DNA of 34,634 nucleotides from an uncultured Woeseia sp. (GTDB lineage: Bacteria > Pseudomonadota > Gammaproteobacteria > Steroidobacterales > Woeseiaceae): NCBI GenBank assembly GCA_913031125.1, contig CAJWFK010000027.1:1-34634 (forward strand), written 5' to 3'. Below, one piece after another: positions 1 through 7,090 of the stretch. The position numbers and the translations under genes are program-made. Within the stretch, counting starts at the first letter, position 1. Each line of letters begins with the position of its first letter. The notes below the pieces were generated by a model. The model had not been told where the DNA came from, searched no databases, and was given only the letters and a program-made list of their open reading frames with translations.

Positions 1-1
1 A

Positions 2-334
2 TTCTTTAAATTATTCAATGAAGTAAACAGCAATGACGATTTCGATGTCGTTTGCGATTATGAGGTTTTCCTCGGAAGTCGCAGGAAACATCATTTGTGT
101 ATCCCGAGATTTGCTAAAAGAATCGAAGCTGATGCGATAGTGCACGCTGGTTTGACGAGCGGTGAGTGGATGGATACCTGGGATCGGGCGAGGGTAAAGC
201 GCAAGGACGAACAGTTGTGGGCAGAAATGCGAACTCTGTTAGCGGAAACTCCGGAGCTGCGCGAGGCAATGTCAAAATTGTCTAGAAAGAAACTCGCACA
301 TGATGCTGAGCTCAAAAGACGGGCAAACGACTAA
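2..334 (+). CDS. 3' fragment of an unrecognised protein
   Basis: An open frame runs from the window edge to a TAA at 332-334, giving about 110 C-terminal residues; the start lies outside the window. I do not recognise the family. The visible part has a mixed segment with a VCDYEVFLGSRRKHH stretch, followed by a charged, helical tail rich in Lys, Arg and Glu (ETPELREAMSKLSRKK). No signal peptide, membrane segment or metal motif is visible. An ATG-like start around 95 exists, but the frame stays open upstream of it, so a longer gene is more likely. It is followed by about 230 nt without a convincing gene. No function is proposed. Confidence 0.55.
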   Translation, partial: FFKLFNEVNSNDDFDVVCDYEVFLGSRRKHHLCIPRFAKRIEADAIVHAGLTSGEWMDTWDRARVKRKDEQLWAEMRTLLAETPELREAMSKLSRKKLAHDAELKRRAND

Positions 335-563
335 CACTGCAATATCAGGAGGGCAGGAAAGGTACTGATCCTCCTCTTGTCTTAGCCAGCCTAACTAGTT
401 GCCGATGTGTGCGGATCCAAATAGGGCATACTTAATAGTGAGTTGGTCGGCTGTCCCAAGTATACCAATGCTAAGTATCATTGGATCGCTACCTTGTTCA
501 ATCACAGGTGGTTTTATACTCTTGGGTGTACTCCATTGTGCCAAAAAACAGAATAAAAAAGCT
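335..563. other. intergenic, no gene seen
   Basis: This stretch lies between the 3' ends of the left fragment and the minus-strand nitroreductase-like gene. A minus-strand open frame (395-679) crosses it, but it overlaps the 3' end of the neighbouring gene by more than 100 nt and resembles nothing I know. AGGAGG at 347-352 can pair with CCTCCT at 370-375 across an 17-nt loop, but there is no T-tract, so I do not call a terminator. Confidence 0.4.
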
Positions 564-1013
564 TTAAGCGATCGATAATTGTAGTAAGACTGATCTAGAT
601 GCTGAGGCAACAATATCTTCTTCAATCGGCATTTTGTCTTTGAATCCAACCTCCGCAAAATATGCGTGTGCTTTGTCATGCAAGCACATCGCCTTGAGCC
701 TATCTCCGATCAAATTAATGTTTTCGGATTCAACTGTAATGTTGGCATTGTGCATCTTACCCTCGAACAGAACCTGAATAGAGTTGCAACTCTTTAGATT
801 TTTCCACCACATATATTCTTTATCAGTTATGCAAAATAATTCTTTGTCGTTGCTTTTTAGATAAGAGAGAGGGATCGAATATATTTTACCTGACACTCTG
901 CCGGGAAAAATTAGAACAAGGATTTTTGAACTGATTAATCTATGCAGGGGAGACTTAAGTACTAACCTGGTTAAGGGATTTAACATTCGGAAGAATATTT
1001 GATGACTATCCAT
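564..1013 (-). CDS. Deazaflavin/F420-type nitroreductase family protein (DUF385-like)
   Basis: The 149-residue product resembles the small split-barrel proteins of the Ddn/DUF385 family, which bind F420 or other flavins and reduce nitro compounds or quinones. Family hallmarks are the opening RMLNPLTRLVLKSPLH, a GRVSGK loop at about 38-43 (family G-R-x-S-G), PLSY at about 48-51 and WWKNL at about 69-73, with the last beta strand SVLLQLSI at the C-terminus. Length is normal for the short subgroup. No F420 synthesis gene is in the window, so the true cofactor (F420, FMN, haem or none) is open. It stands alone between the left fragment and tmRNA. The call rests on motif resemblance only. Confidence 0.65.
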   Translation of the reverse strand: MDSHQIFFRMLNPLTRLVLKSPLHRLISSKILVLIFPGRVSGKIYSIPLSYLKSNDKELFCITDKEYMWWKNLKSCNSIQVLFEGKMHNANITVESENINLIGDRLKAMCLHDKAHAYFAEVGFKDKMPIEEDIVASASRSVLLQLSIA

Positions 1014-1140
1014 TACATTTTGCCTGAAGTTTTTTCTTTACGAATATGTTCGCTATTTTAATAAAACAAACAACTGACTTCTTGTTATTTCTATACTGTC
1101 GTCTTTTAATGGTTTATGCGGAAAAACTGTGGGAACTAAT

Positions 1141-1181
1141 TTTGAAATAAAAGTAAAACCCCTTAAGAAACAAGGGGTTAA
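1141..1181 (-). terminator. Rho-independent terminator of tmRNA
   Basis: Read on the minus strand just beyond the tmRNA CCA end, AACCCCTT (1172-1179) pairs perfectly with AAGGGGTT (1157-1164) around a 7-nt loop. It is followed by a T-rich run (TTTTACTTTTATTT). This is the expected 3' end of the ssrA precursor. Confidence 0.8.
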
Positions 1182-1191
1182 TACCTTACAT

Positions 1192-1553
1192 TGGTGGAGG
1201 CGGCGGGTATCGAACCCGCGTCCGCAAGCCCTCCGCTACGAGGTCTACATGCTTATTCCGTTTTTATTCTCATTACCGGCTACCCAACGGACAGGGAAGA
1301 CCTGCAACCAGTTCAGTAAGTATTTAACAGGTCAAACCCTGAACGTGTTTTCACTGCGGTCTTGTGTCGGTGACCCCTGGGTTCCAGCCGCACAAGCACG
1401 AGCCGGGCAGAGGGCGCTAGGCAGTTTTTTAGGCAGCTAGCGCGTAGTTGTCGTCGTTGGCAACTATAAGTTTTACAGTTGGTTTAACGAGGTGATCTGT
1501 TCCTCGGCATGCACTCGAAGTTTCGCGACCCACGTCGAATCCAGTTCGCCCCC
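1192..1553 (-). ncRNA. ssrA: tmRNA (transfer-messenger RNA)
   Basis: One-piece tmRNA that, with SmpB, rescues stalled ribosomes and tags the nascent chain for proteolysis. The minus-strand 5' end GGGGGCG (from 1553) pairs over 7 bp with the CGCCUCC before an encoded ACCA (ending at 1192). The tRNA-like T arm GGTTCGATACC and the 5' GGATTCGACGTGGG motif are present. The resume codon starts the tag at 1461, and the reading frame 1461-1429 encodes ANDDNYALAA followed by TAA, a typical gammaproteobacterial tag ending in the LAA degron. The length of 362 nt is normal. smpB lies about 500 nt away on the same strand, with an unrelated hxlR gene between them. Confidence 0.96.
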
Positions 1554-1570
1554 TGAGTTTCTGGAGAACA

Positions 1571-1598
1571 AGTGTAGAGTGTCTCTTAAAAAAAACAA
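1571..1598 (-). promoter_or_regulatory. Candidate sigma-70 promoter of ssrA
   Basis: On the minus strand TTGTTT (1598-1593) and TACACT (1576-1571) are separated by 16 nt. The mature tmRNA 5' end is at 1553, so transcription would start about 10 nt earlier, leaving a short leader for RNase P to remove, as is known for tmRNA. Confidence 0.45.
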
Positions 1599-1619
1599 TA
1601 AATGAGGAGAAATTAGATC

Positions 1620-1672
1620 TTGCTACGAATTGCGAAGCAATGTACGCTGTATGCTACATATTTAGTAGCATA
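1620..1672. promoter_or_regulatory. Two tandem dyads upstream of hxlR (candidate operators)
   Basis: Dyad 1 is TTGCTACG (1620-1627), 5-nt spacer, CGAAGCAA (1633-1640), with 7 of 8 pairs. Dyad 2 is TATGCTAC (1650-1657), 7-nt spacer, GTAGCATA (1665-1672), perfect. Their centres (1630 and 1661) are 31 bp apart, close to three helical turns, and both contain TGCTAC. They lie 15-67 nt before the regulator's start codon, a natural place for autoregulation by a dimeric winged-helix protein. That the HxlR protein binds here is inference. Confidence 0.5.
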
Positions 1673-1686
1673 AGGCTGAAACACCT

Positions 1687-2013
1687 ATGGCACAGCGGAT
1701 TCAGAATCTACGGCGTGAGCCCACATCAGCTTTAATGGCACAGGCTTTAAATTTCGCTGGTCGTCGGTGGGCTTTGCGAATCGTATGGGAGCTAAGGGTT
1801 GGCCCGCTCAATTTCCGAGCTTTGCAGGCCGCAAGCGGTAATATCTCGCCAAGTGTATTACAGGCTAGGTTACATGAGTTGATGGATTTAGGGATTATTG
1901 AGAAGATCCCATCACTTGGGTATCGTTTGAGTGCGAGCGGCGATCGTCTGTTTCAAGTACTTGCCAGACTTGATAAATGGTCGATAAATCTAGTGAATAC
2001 TGGGAATTATTAA
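1687..2013 (+). CDS. HxlR-family winged-helix transcriptional regulator
   Basis: 108 residues with the HxlR (MarR/DUF24-like) pattern. GRRWALRIVWEL (about 25-36) starts the wHTH, followed by GPLNFRALQAASGNISPSVLQ as the recognition helix region and LHELMDLGIIEK plus YRLSASGDRL as the wing, ending in a short dimerisation helix. HxlR regulators bind dyad DNA as dimers and often respond to aldehydes, quinones or redox stress. This copy has no cysteine that I can see, so a thiol switch like that of YodB is unlikely. It is oriented against ssrA and smpB, which flank it on the other strand. The two dyads just upstream suggest self-control. Its other targets are unknown. Confidence 0.85.
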   Translation: MAQRIQNLRREPTSALMAQALNFAGRRWALRIVWELRVGPLNFRALQAASGNISPSVLQARLHELMDLGIIEKIPSLGYRLSASGDRLFQVLARLDKWSINLVNTGNY

Positions 2014-2049
2014 ATAAAATAGATTAATTAAATAAGATAAATAACTGTT

Positions 2050-2532
2050 TTATAAATTTTTTATTTTTAAAAGTCTTTGCTTCTGTCTTTTCCACTGCCG
2101 ATCTTTAATGGTAGCTCGTTTGTCAGCGGTCTGCTTACCTTTTGCCAGCCCCATCTCCAATTTTGCGCGGCCTTTTGCCCAGTGCAGGTTTAGTGGGACT
2201 AGTGTGTATCCTTTGCGTTCAACAGCGCCAATCAGGCGGTCAAGCTCGCCTCTGTGCAATAGGAGCTTTCTTGTTCGGGTTGGATCGGCAACAGTATGAG
2301 TTGATGCTGTATTTAATGGTGTAATTAGCGCACCGATTAGCCATGCCTCACCTTCACGTAAATATACGTAGCTTTCCGTAATTTGAGCTTTACCTGCCCG
2401 AAGACTTTTTACCTCCCAACCTTGTAAAGCAAGCCCAGCTTCAATTGTTTCCTCTATATTGAAGTCAAAATACGCCTTTTTATTTTCAGCAATTCTTTGA
2501 GCAACTCGTTTTTTATCTGTAGGTCTAGCCAT
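2050..2532 (-). CDS. smpB: SsrA-binding protein SmpB
   Basis: 160-residue RNA-binding partner of tmRNA; it delivers alanyl-tmRNA to stalled ribosomes. Family features are the OB-like core with [14 protein letters not shown] (about 38-51), [17 protein letters not shown], and [17 protein letters not shown] (about 117-133). The basic tail [17 protein letters not shown] enters the mRNA channel. Length is normal. The gene is divergent from ratA. A TATAAT at 2570-2565 (minus) and a 14-bp palindrome lie just upstream. The start codon lacks a strong Shine-Dalgarno. Confidence 0.96.
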   Translation of the reverse strand: MARPTDKKRVAQRIAENKKAYFDFNIEETIEAGLALQGWEVKSLRAGKAQITESYVYLREGEAWLIGALITPLNTASTHTVADPTRTRKLLLHRGELDRLIGAVERKGYTLVPLNLHWAKGRAKLEMGLAKGKQTADKRATIKDRQWKRQKQRLLKIKNL

Positions 2533-2551
2533 TGGCAGTAGCTGGTCTTTT

Positions 2552-2570
2552 TAAGCGATCGCTTATTATA
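2552..2570 (-). promoter_or_regulatory. smpB -10 box with overlapping palindrome
   Basis: On the minus strand a perfect TATAAT occupies 2570-2565; the -35 region is poor. A perfect 14-bp palindrome, TAAGCGATCGCTTA (2552-2565), begins at its last base and covers the expected start of transcription, about 26 nt before the smpB ATG. This geometry suits a repressor site, but the protein is unknown. The core GCGATCGC is also a Dam-type GATC context. Confidence 0.45.
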
Positions 2571-2672
2571 TGTCAGCATGATAGATGTAGGCTTGTTTGT
2601 AGGTAATAGATACAACAAAATTCTTTAGGTAATACTATAGTGGCTAATATCGAGGGATTAGGACGAGATATC

Positions 2673-3110
2673 GTGCGGCATGTAAAAAAAATAGCTTTGG
2701 TCCCATATAGTGCATCGGAAATGTTTAAATTAGTCGATGATATCGAGGCCTATCCCCAGTTCCTTCCTTGGTGTACTTCAGCAGAAATACTTGATCGCAC
2801 AAGTAATACAGTAGAGGCAACATTAGAACTTACTAAAGGAACCACTTCAAAAGCCTTTACCACCAGAAACACTTTGATCGCAGATACGTCAATAGCGATT
2901 GAGTTACTAGGGGGGCCGTTTAGGTGCCTTTCGGGCGGATGGTGTTTCGATTTGCTTGGTGATGATGGTTGTAAGGTAACCCTTGATCTTGAATTTGAAT
3001 TTGAAAATCGAGTTGTTGATATGATGATCGGATCTTTTTTTGAGGAAACCTGTAAATCACTAGTTAAGGCTTTTACAGATCGTGCAGAACAAGTCTATGG
3101 TCCGAGATAA
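2673..3110 (+). CDS. ratA: RatA / START-like ubiquinone-binding family protein
   Basis: About 145 residues of the polyketide cyclase/START-like (COQ10/RatA) family. Hallmarks are ALVPYSASEMFKLVDDIEAY, PQFLPWC, the TTRNTL segment, GPFRCLSGGW, and the C-terminal FTDRAEQVYG. In E. coli RatA is described as hindering 70S assembly and is linked to the smpB neighbourhood; mitochondrial relatives bind ubiquinone. I prefer the GTG at 2673 because AGGA lies 9 nt upstream and MRHVKKIALVPYS matches usual family starts. A GTG at 2640 with weaker AGGT would add 11 residues. It is followed by rnfH with overlap, so the two are translationally coupled. Confidence 0.88.
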   Translation: MRHVKKIALVPYSASEMFKLVDDIEAYPQFLPWCTSAEILDRTSNTVEATLELTKGTTSKAFTTRNTLIADTSIAIELLGGPFRCLSGGWCFDLLGDDGCKVTLDLEFEFENRVVDMMIGSFFEETCKSLVKAFTDRAEQVYGPR

Positions 3111-3417
3111 GCTTATACAGGTTGAGATTGCAGTTGCTTACCCTGAACTGCAGCAAATATTTTCTTTGATAGTTCCTGTAGGTACGACAGCACAAGAGGT
3201 GGTTTTAGGGGCTGATTTAGTTAAACTTTTTCCAGAATTAAATGTGGGTACTGTGCCATTAGGAGTATGGGGTAAGGTAGTTAGACCGGAATATTTATTG
3301 TGTGACGGTGACCGAGTTGAGGTACTGCGCCGACTGCAAATAGATCCTAAAAAAACACGTCGCGAACTTGCAGAGATTGGAGGTTATATGGGCAGTGCAG
3401 GTTTTGAGGATAGTTAA
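3097..3417 (+). CDS. rnfH: RnfH family ubiquitin-like protein
   Basis: About 106 residues of the RnfH family, a small beta-grasp protein found next to ratA in gammaproteobacteria; its function is not settled. Diagnostic parts are VEIAVAYPELQQIFSLIVP, VPLGVWGKVVRPEYLLCDGDRVEVLRRLQIDPKKTRRE. The ATG at 3097 overlaps the end of ratA by 14 nt. An in-frame GTG at 3082 would add five residues, which is less usual for the family. Its stop overlaps the bamE stop by about 4 nt on the opposite strand. Confidence 0.9.
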   Translation: MVRDKLIQVEIAVAYPELQQIFSLIVPVGTTAQEVVLGADLVKLFPELNVGTVPLGVWGKVVRPEYLLCDGDRVEVLRRLQIDPKKTRRELAEIGGYMGSAGFEDS

Positions 3418-3737
3418 AGGTCAGCGCGCAGTTCTTGATCCTTGACTAGCTCTTGTACGTTATCCTCAGCAAAGTAGACTGATATCCATCGTTTTAGCGT
3501 CGCCTTATCTCGGCCAATTTTAAGATAATATACATAGTCCCAGCGATTAGTATGAAAAGAGTCATCAATCATCGGTGTACCAAGTAGAAAGCGCACCTGT
3601 CCGCGCGTCATGCCGATTTCAATTTGGTCTATATCTTCTTGATCAAGCATATTCCCCTGCGCGAGCGGTGCGCGATAAACACATGCACTCACTAATACTG
3701 ACGCTACTATCGCTATTATTACGAGAAGTTTACGCAT
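3414..3737 (-). CDS. bamE: Outer membrane assembly lipoprotein BamE
   Basis: 107-residue lipoprotein (SmpA/OmlA family), a subunit of the BAM complex that inserts beta-barrel proteins into the outer membrane. The N-terminus is a signal peptide with lipobox VSAC, giving Cys19 as the lipidated residue. The BamE core shows IDQIEIGMTRGQVRFLLGTP and the aromatic segment NRWDYVYYLK, then a basic loop and RWISVYFAEDN. Length is normal. It converges on rnfH with a 4-nt tail overlap and is divergent from fur, a conserved gammaproteobacterial arrangement. Confidence 0.95.
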   Translation of the reverse strand: MRKLLVIIAIVASVLVSACVYRAPLAQGNMLDQEDIDQIEIGMTRGQVRFLLGTPMIDDSFHTNRWDYVYYLKIGRDKATLKRWISVYFAEDNVQELVKDQELRADL

Positions 3738-3802
3738 TTCAGTTATTGACCTTAAATATTCGCTGCAAACAAGATATTGGCGTTCCCTAACTATATCGCT
3801 CT

Positions 3803-3831
3803 TTGGCTAGCTTATTTGACCTCAATATAAT
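3803..3831 (+). promoter_or_regulatory. Sigma-70 promoter of fur
   Basis: TTGGCT (3803-3808) and a perfect TATAAT (3826-3831) are separated by 17 nt, in the bamE-fur divergent gap. Transcription would start near 3838, giving a leader of about 74 nt before the fur ATG. I did not see a convincing Fur box over it. Confidence 0.6.
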
Positions 3832-3911
3832 TGGCGCGCATGATACCGTTTTGTTTCGCGCTACGGTAGCGTCATTGGCTCCGTCGCCAGGAAAATAGAG
3901 ATTTTTACAAT

Positions 3912-4331
3912 ATGGTGCAACGTCAAGAACTCCGCAAGGCGGGATTAAAAGTTACTCTTCCGCGACTGAAGATCCTTGAAATTCTAGAGGAACATGGAGA
4001 CCAACATCTTAGTGCGGAAGATATATATCGCGAATTATTGGATGCGGGCGAAGATATAGGTCTTGCTACAGTTTATCGAGTATTGACTCAGTTTGAGGGT
4101 GCAGGCCTAGTTATCCGACACAATTTTGAGGGCGGACACTCGGTTTTTGAAATTGATAGTGGAAAACACCATGACCATATGGTCTGTATTGAAACCGGGG
4201 AAGTTGTGGAATTCGTAAATGAAGAAATCGAAAGCATTCAGCGCCAGATAGCGATAGATCATAATGTTGAACTGGTTGACCACAATCTTGTGCTTTATGT
4301 GCGGCCTCTCAAAAAACCCGAAGGTTCTTGA
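3912..4331 (+). CDS. fur: Ferric uptake regulator Fur
   Basis: 139-residue iron-responsive repressor. The DNA-binding domain (about 1-80) has GLKVTLPRLKILEIL and the recognition region IGLATVYRVLTQFEGAGLV. The metal and dimerisation domain has HHDH at 86-89 and Cys92; the second Cys of the E. coli CxxC pair is Thr here (CIETG), as in Pseudomonas-type Fur. The tail is short and lacks the terminal Cys/His cluster of E. coli. Metal-site residues in VDHNLVLYV are also retained. It converges on recN with an 11-nt gap. Confidence 0.96.
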   Translation: MVQRQELRKAGLKVTLPRLKILEILEEHGDQHLSAEDIYRELLDAGEDIGLATVYRVLTQFEGAGLVIRHNFEGGHSVFEIDSGKHHDHMVCIETGEVVEFVNEEIESIQRQIAIDHNVELVDHNLVLYVRPLKKPEGS

Positions 4332-4335
4332 ATTA

Positions 4336-4355
4336 CGCTAAGTTAAGCGCTTTTT
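4336..4355 (+). terminator. Possible weak terminator after fur
   Basis: CGCT (4336-4339) can pair with AGCG (4346-4349), followed by TTTTTATTATT. The stem is only 4 bp and the element overlaps the last codons of recN on the other strand, so this is a weak call. Confidence 0.3.
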
Positions 4356-6040
4356 ATTATTGCAACTTTGCGATTGTCTACCGCTAACATTTCAGCTGCG
4401 TGCTCTCTTGTACGTGCAGTGATTTTGATACCACCAAGCATACGAGCTATTTCTTCTATACGTTCATCATCTGTAAGCAGCGATATTTTTGTTTTTGTCG
4501 ATTTACCATCGCTAATTTTGACAATGCGAAAGTGGTTGGTGGCATAACTTGCAACTTGGGGTAGGTGGGTCACACAAAATACTTGGCGTGTTTGACCCAG
4601 GTCATATAGTCGTAACCCGACCATTTCAGCGATGCTTCCGCCCACTCCGCTGTCCACTTCGTCAAATACCATCGTTGGGATATCACTTCCCGCGCTAGCA
4701 ATTACCTGTATCGCTAGGCTCATCCGTGATAATTCTCCACCAGAAGCTACCTTGGACAACGGCATTACAGCTTGTCCAGCGTTTGCACTAATTAGAAATG
4801 TAATTTGGTCTAGGCCATGGCTCCGAGGCTCTTTAGGATCTATATCTTCAATACTTGCCACGAAAATACCGTCAGGCATTCCAAGATTTTTCATAGCTTC
4901 AGTAACCGCTTCTGAAAGTCGTTTAGCGGCTTTGCGTCGTTTTGCCGAAAGGCGTTTGGCTAGCGCCTGATACCTTTTTTCCTCACGACTTACGGATTCT
5001 CTTAGTTGAGAGTCGTATTCATTGGCATTCGTCAGGTGATGAAGCTTGTCACTTAAGTCATTGTGCAGTGCGTCTAAGTCATCTGGTTGGATTCTATGTT
5101 TCCTGGCCAGTTCTTTAATCGTGTCTAAACGTTCTTCGACAAAATCACGACGTGCTGAATCCATATCCAGTGATTGGCCGTATCGCCGCAGACTATCAGC
5201 AGCCTCACTGACTTGTATGGTTGCTTCATGCAGCATGTCAGCTAAGGGTGATAATGATTCATCGAATGTGCTGAGCGTTTCAATCGACTGCGTGACTTCA
5301 GCCAATAAGGTTTGTGCATTTGTAGGGTCAGCCTCATAAAGTAATTCCAGAGCGGTGCTAGTTCCTTCTATTAACCGTCCGCTGTTTTGCAGTTTTATTT
5401 GTTCTTCACGAAGGTCCGCAAACTCCCCGGGTTGTACATTTAGTTCTTTCAGTTCACGAATTTGGAATTGCAGTAATTCCAATTCAGCTTGTCGATCAAT
5501 ATTTGTGGCTTCCAGTACTTGGAGTTTGTCAGAACAGGCTTTCCAATCGACAAACTTTTTCATTGTAGTTAGCGCGAGATCATTAAGTTCCCCAAAGTGA
5601 TCTAGCAAGTCCCTTTGCACATTTCGGTTGCCAAGAGATTGATGGAAGTGCTGACCATGGATGTCCAGCAACATTTCGCCCAGTTTTTTTAGATTTTGCA
5701 GCGGTACCTTATTCCCGTTTATAAATGCCCGTGAACGGCCATCGTTGTTTATAACGCGTCGCAGTACACAATCGTTGTCTGCATCAAGCATCTGTTCTTC
5801 TAACCATTCTTTGGCTTTTGGTAATTGCGAAAGGCAGAACTCGGCCGTGAACTCAGCCCGCTTGGCGCCTTTCCGGACCAGATTGCTACTGCCTCGTTCC
5901 CCAAGGACGAGGCCCATCGCATCAACAAGTATCGACTTGCCTGCGCCAGTTTCTCCTGTAAGGACGGTCATTCCAGACCTAAATTCCACGTCTACTTCGT
6001 CTATGATTGCGAAGTTACGAATTTGCAAACCTTCTAGCAT
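4343..6040 (-). CDS. recN: DNA repair protein RecN
   Basis: 565-residue SMC-like ATPase acting in double-strand break repair. Walker A is GETGAGKS at 29-36 in the opening MLEGLQIRNFAIIDEVDVEF. The RecN-specific KGAKRAEFTAEF and DIHGQHFHQSL segments follow, then long coiled-coil arms (about 150-370). The ABC signature region ASGGELSRMSLAIQ is at about 432-445, and Walker B VFDEVDSGVGG at about 457. The C-terminal CVTHLPQVASYA contains the switch His. Length is slightly above the usual 553. nadK ends 9 nt upstream, so the two genes form an operon. No LexA box was recognised upstream of nadK or recN. Confidence 0.96.
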   Translation of the reverse strand: MLEGLQIRNFAIIDEVDVEFRSGMTVLTGETGAGKSILVDAMGLVLGERGSSNLVRKGAKRAEFTAEFCLSQLPKAKEWLEEQMLDADNDCVLRRVINNDGRSRAFINGNKVPLQNLKKLGEMLLDIHGQHFHQSLGNRNVQRDLLDHFGELNDLALTTMKKFVDWKACSDKLQVLEATNIDRQAELELLQFQIRELKELNVQPGEFADLREEQIKLQNSGRLIEGTSTALELLYEADPTNAQTLLAEVTQSIETLSTFDESLSPLADMLHEATIQVSEAADSLRRYGQSLDMDSARRDFVEERLDTIKELARKHRIQPDDLDALHNDLSDKLHHLTNANEYDSQLRESVSREEKRYQALAKRLSAKRRKAAKRLSEAVTEAMKNLGMPDGIFVASIEDIDPKEPRSHGLDQITFLISANAGQAVMPLSKVASGGELSRMSLAIQVIASAGSDIPTMVFDEVDSGVGGSIAEMVGLRLYDLGQTRQVFCVTHLPQVASYATNHFRIVKISDGKSTKTKISLLTDDERIEEIARMLGGIKITARTREHAAEMLAVDNRKVAIIKSA

Positions 6041-6049
6041 TAGATAAAT

Positions 6050-6937
6050 TTATTCATTAACTGACTTTCGACTATCACGGCCCCAGTATAGCTTTGATCG
6101 CAAGATCTCATAGTAATCATATCCAGGCGGATGAATGAGTGTAACTCTGTTAGATGATGCTTTTATAGTTAGTTTGTTATCCGGAGTTAGGTCGCCCAGC
6201 GCATGACCATCTGCACTGACACTCGCCTTCGTGTCGTCGCGTTTAAGCAATTGAATATCGATTTTCTGTGATGCTGGAATGACAATAGGGCGGTCACTCA
6301 GGGTATGAGGACAGATTGGTGCTAAAACAATGGCTTCAATCTCTGGTTCGAGAATTGGTCCGCCGCAACTCAAAGCATATGCAGTAGAGCCCGTTGGTGT
6401 TGCCACAATCAGGCCATCACCCATATGAGTATTCACGTAGCGTCCTGCGATTCGTGTTTCAAAGTCTAACATCCGACCTGTGTCTTGACGCTGCAAAACA
6501 ATATCATTTAATGCCAGAGCAGTTGTTTGTGAGCCATTGGTAAGCTCAAGCTTCGCATCCAAGCGGATTCGTGATTCCATTTTATAATTACCCGCAAAGA
6601 TGCTATCGAGACTATCTAGCATTTTTGTCGGGGAAACGTCCGCTAAGAAACCAAGTCGCCCGCGATTCACTCCGAGTAATGGCACATCTAGGTTCCCTAG
6701 TTGCCTGGCAGCATAGAGCATGGTGCCATCGCCACCAACGGTAATTATCAAATCGGCTTGCTGAGCTAATTTAGTTAATTTTACTGGGGTAGCCTCGAGC
6801 TCAATTGCGATTTCTGGCGAAACAATCACTGTTATTCCGGCTTTTTGCAAATGCGCGGCGATGCTCTGCATTGGCTCTGCTACGCGGGTATCTTTATAGC
6901 GGCCAACAAGCGCTACTGTTTTGAATTGTCTGGTCAC
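6050..6937 (-). CDS. nadK: NAD kinase
   Basis: 295-residue enzyme phosphorylating NAD+ to NADP+. The GGDGT ATP/catalytic motif is at 68-72 (ITVGGDGTMLYAAR), followed by GVNRGRLGFLADV, the LNDIVLQR region and the second domain motif VATPTGSTAYALSCGGPIL. Start is GTG at 6937, with GGAT about 8 nt before it. It is upstream of recN with a 9-nt gap and divergent from hrcA, a common order in gammaproteobacteria. Confidence 0.96.
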   Translation of the reverse strand: MTRQFKTVALVGRYKDTRVAEPMQSIAAHLQKAGITVIVSPEIAIELEATPVKLTKLAQQADLIITVGGDGTMLYAARQLGNLDVPLLGVNRGRLGFLADVSPTKMLDSLDSIFAGNYKMESRIRLDAKLELTNGSQTTALALNDIVLQRQDTGRMLDFETRIAGRYVNTHMGDGLIVATPTGSTAYALSCGGPILEPEIEAIVLAPICPHTLSDRPIVIPASQKIDIQLLKRDDTKASVSADGHALGDLTPDNKLTIKASSNRVTLIHPPGYDYYEILRSKLYWGRDSRKSVNE

Positions 6938-6951
6938 TTAAAATCCATATT

Positions 6952-6981
6952 GTTATATTGAGCCTACTTGATGAAATACAA
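6952..6981 (-). promoter_or_regulatory. Candidate promoter of nadK-recN
   Basis: On the minus strand TTGTAT (6981-6976), 18-nt spacer, TATAAC (6957-6952). The start of transcription would fall only about 8 nt before the GTG, so either the leader is very short or the promoter is elsewhere. Confidence 0.3.
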
Positions 6982-7009
6982 TTTATGTTTAGCAGATTTT
7001 GGCAAACTC

Positions 7010-7037
7010 TTGACGGTTCGCCAAGCCACTGTAAACT
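7010..7037 (+). promoter_or_regulatory. Candidate sigma-70 promoter of hrcA
   Basis: TTGACG (7010-7015), 16-nt spacer, TAAACT (7032-7037). It gives a leader of about 45 nt before the hrcA ATG. No CIRCE inverted repeat overlaps it. Confidence 0.45.
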
Positions 7038-7090
7038 TTGGTACCACACTAACACATTGTGCTGGCAACAAATTTTATGTAGTTTAAATA

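Noticed and set aside
395..679. Minus-strand open frame of 94 codons beside the nitroreductase-like gene
   Set aside because: It overlaps the 3' end of that gene by more than 100 nt in another frame, has no recognisable family and no ribosome binding site that I trust.
335..1140. Defence or mobile island at the left end
   Set aside because: Only one recognisable gene, with no integrase, nuclease, toxin or repeat to support it.
1129..1440. Plus-strand open frame across tmRNA
   Set aside because: It is the complement of the structured tmRNA gene and has no protein features.
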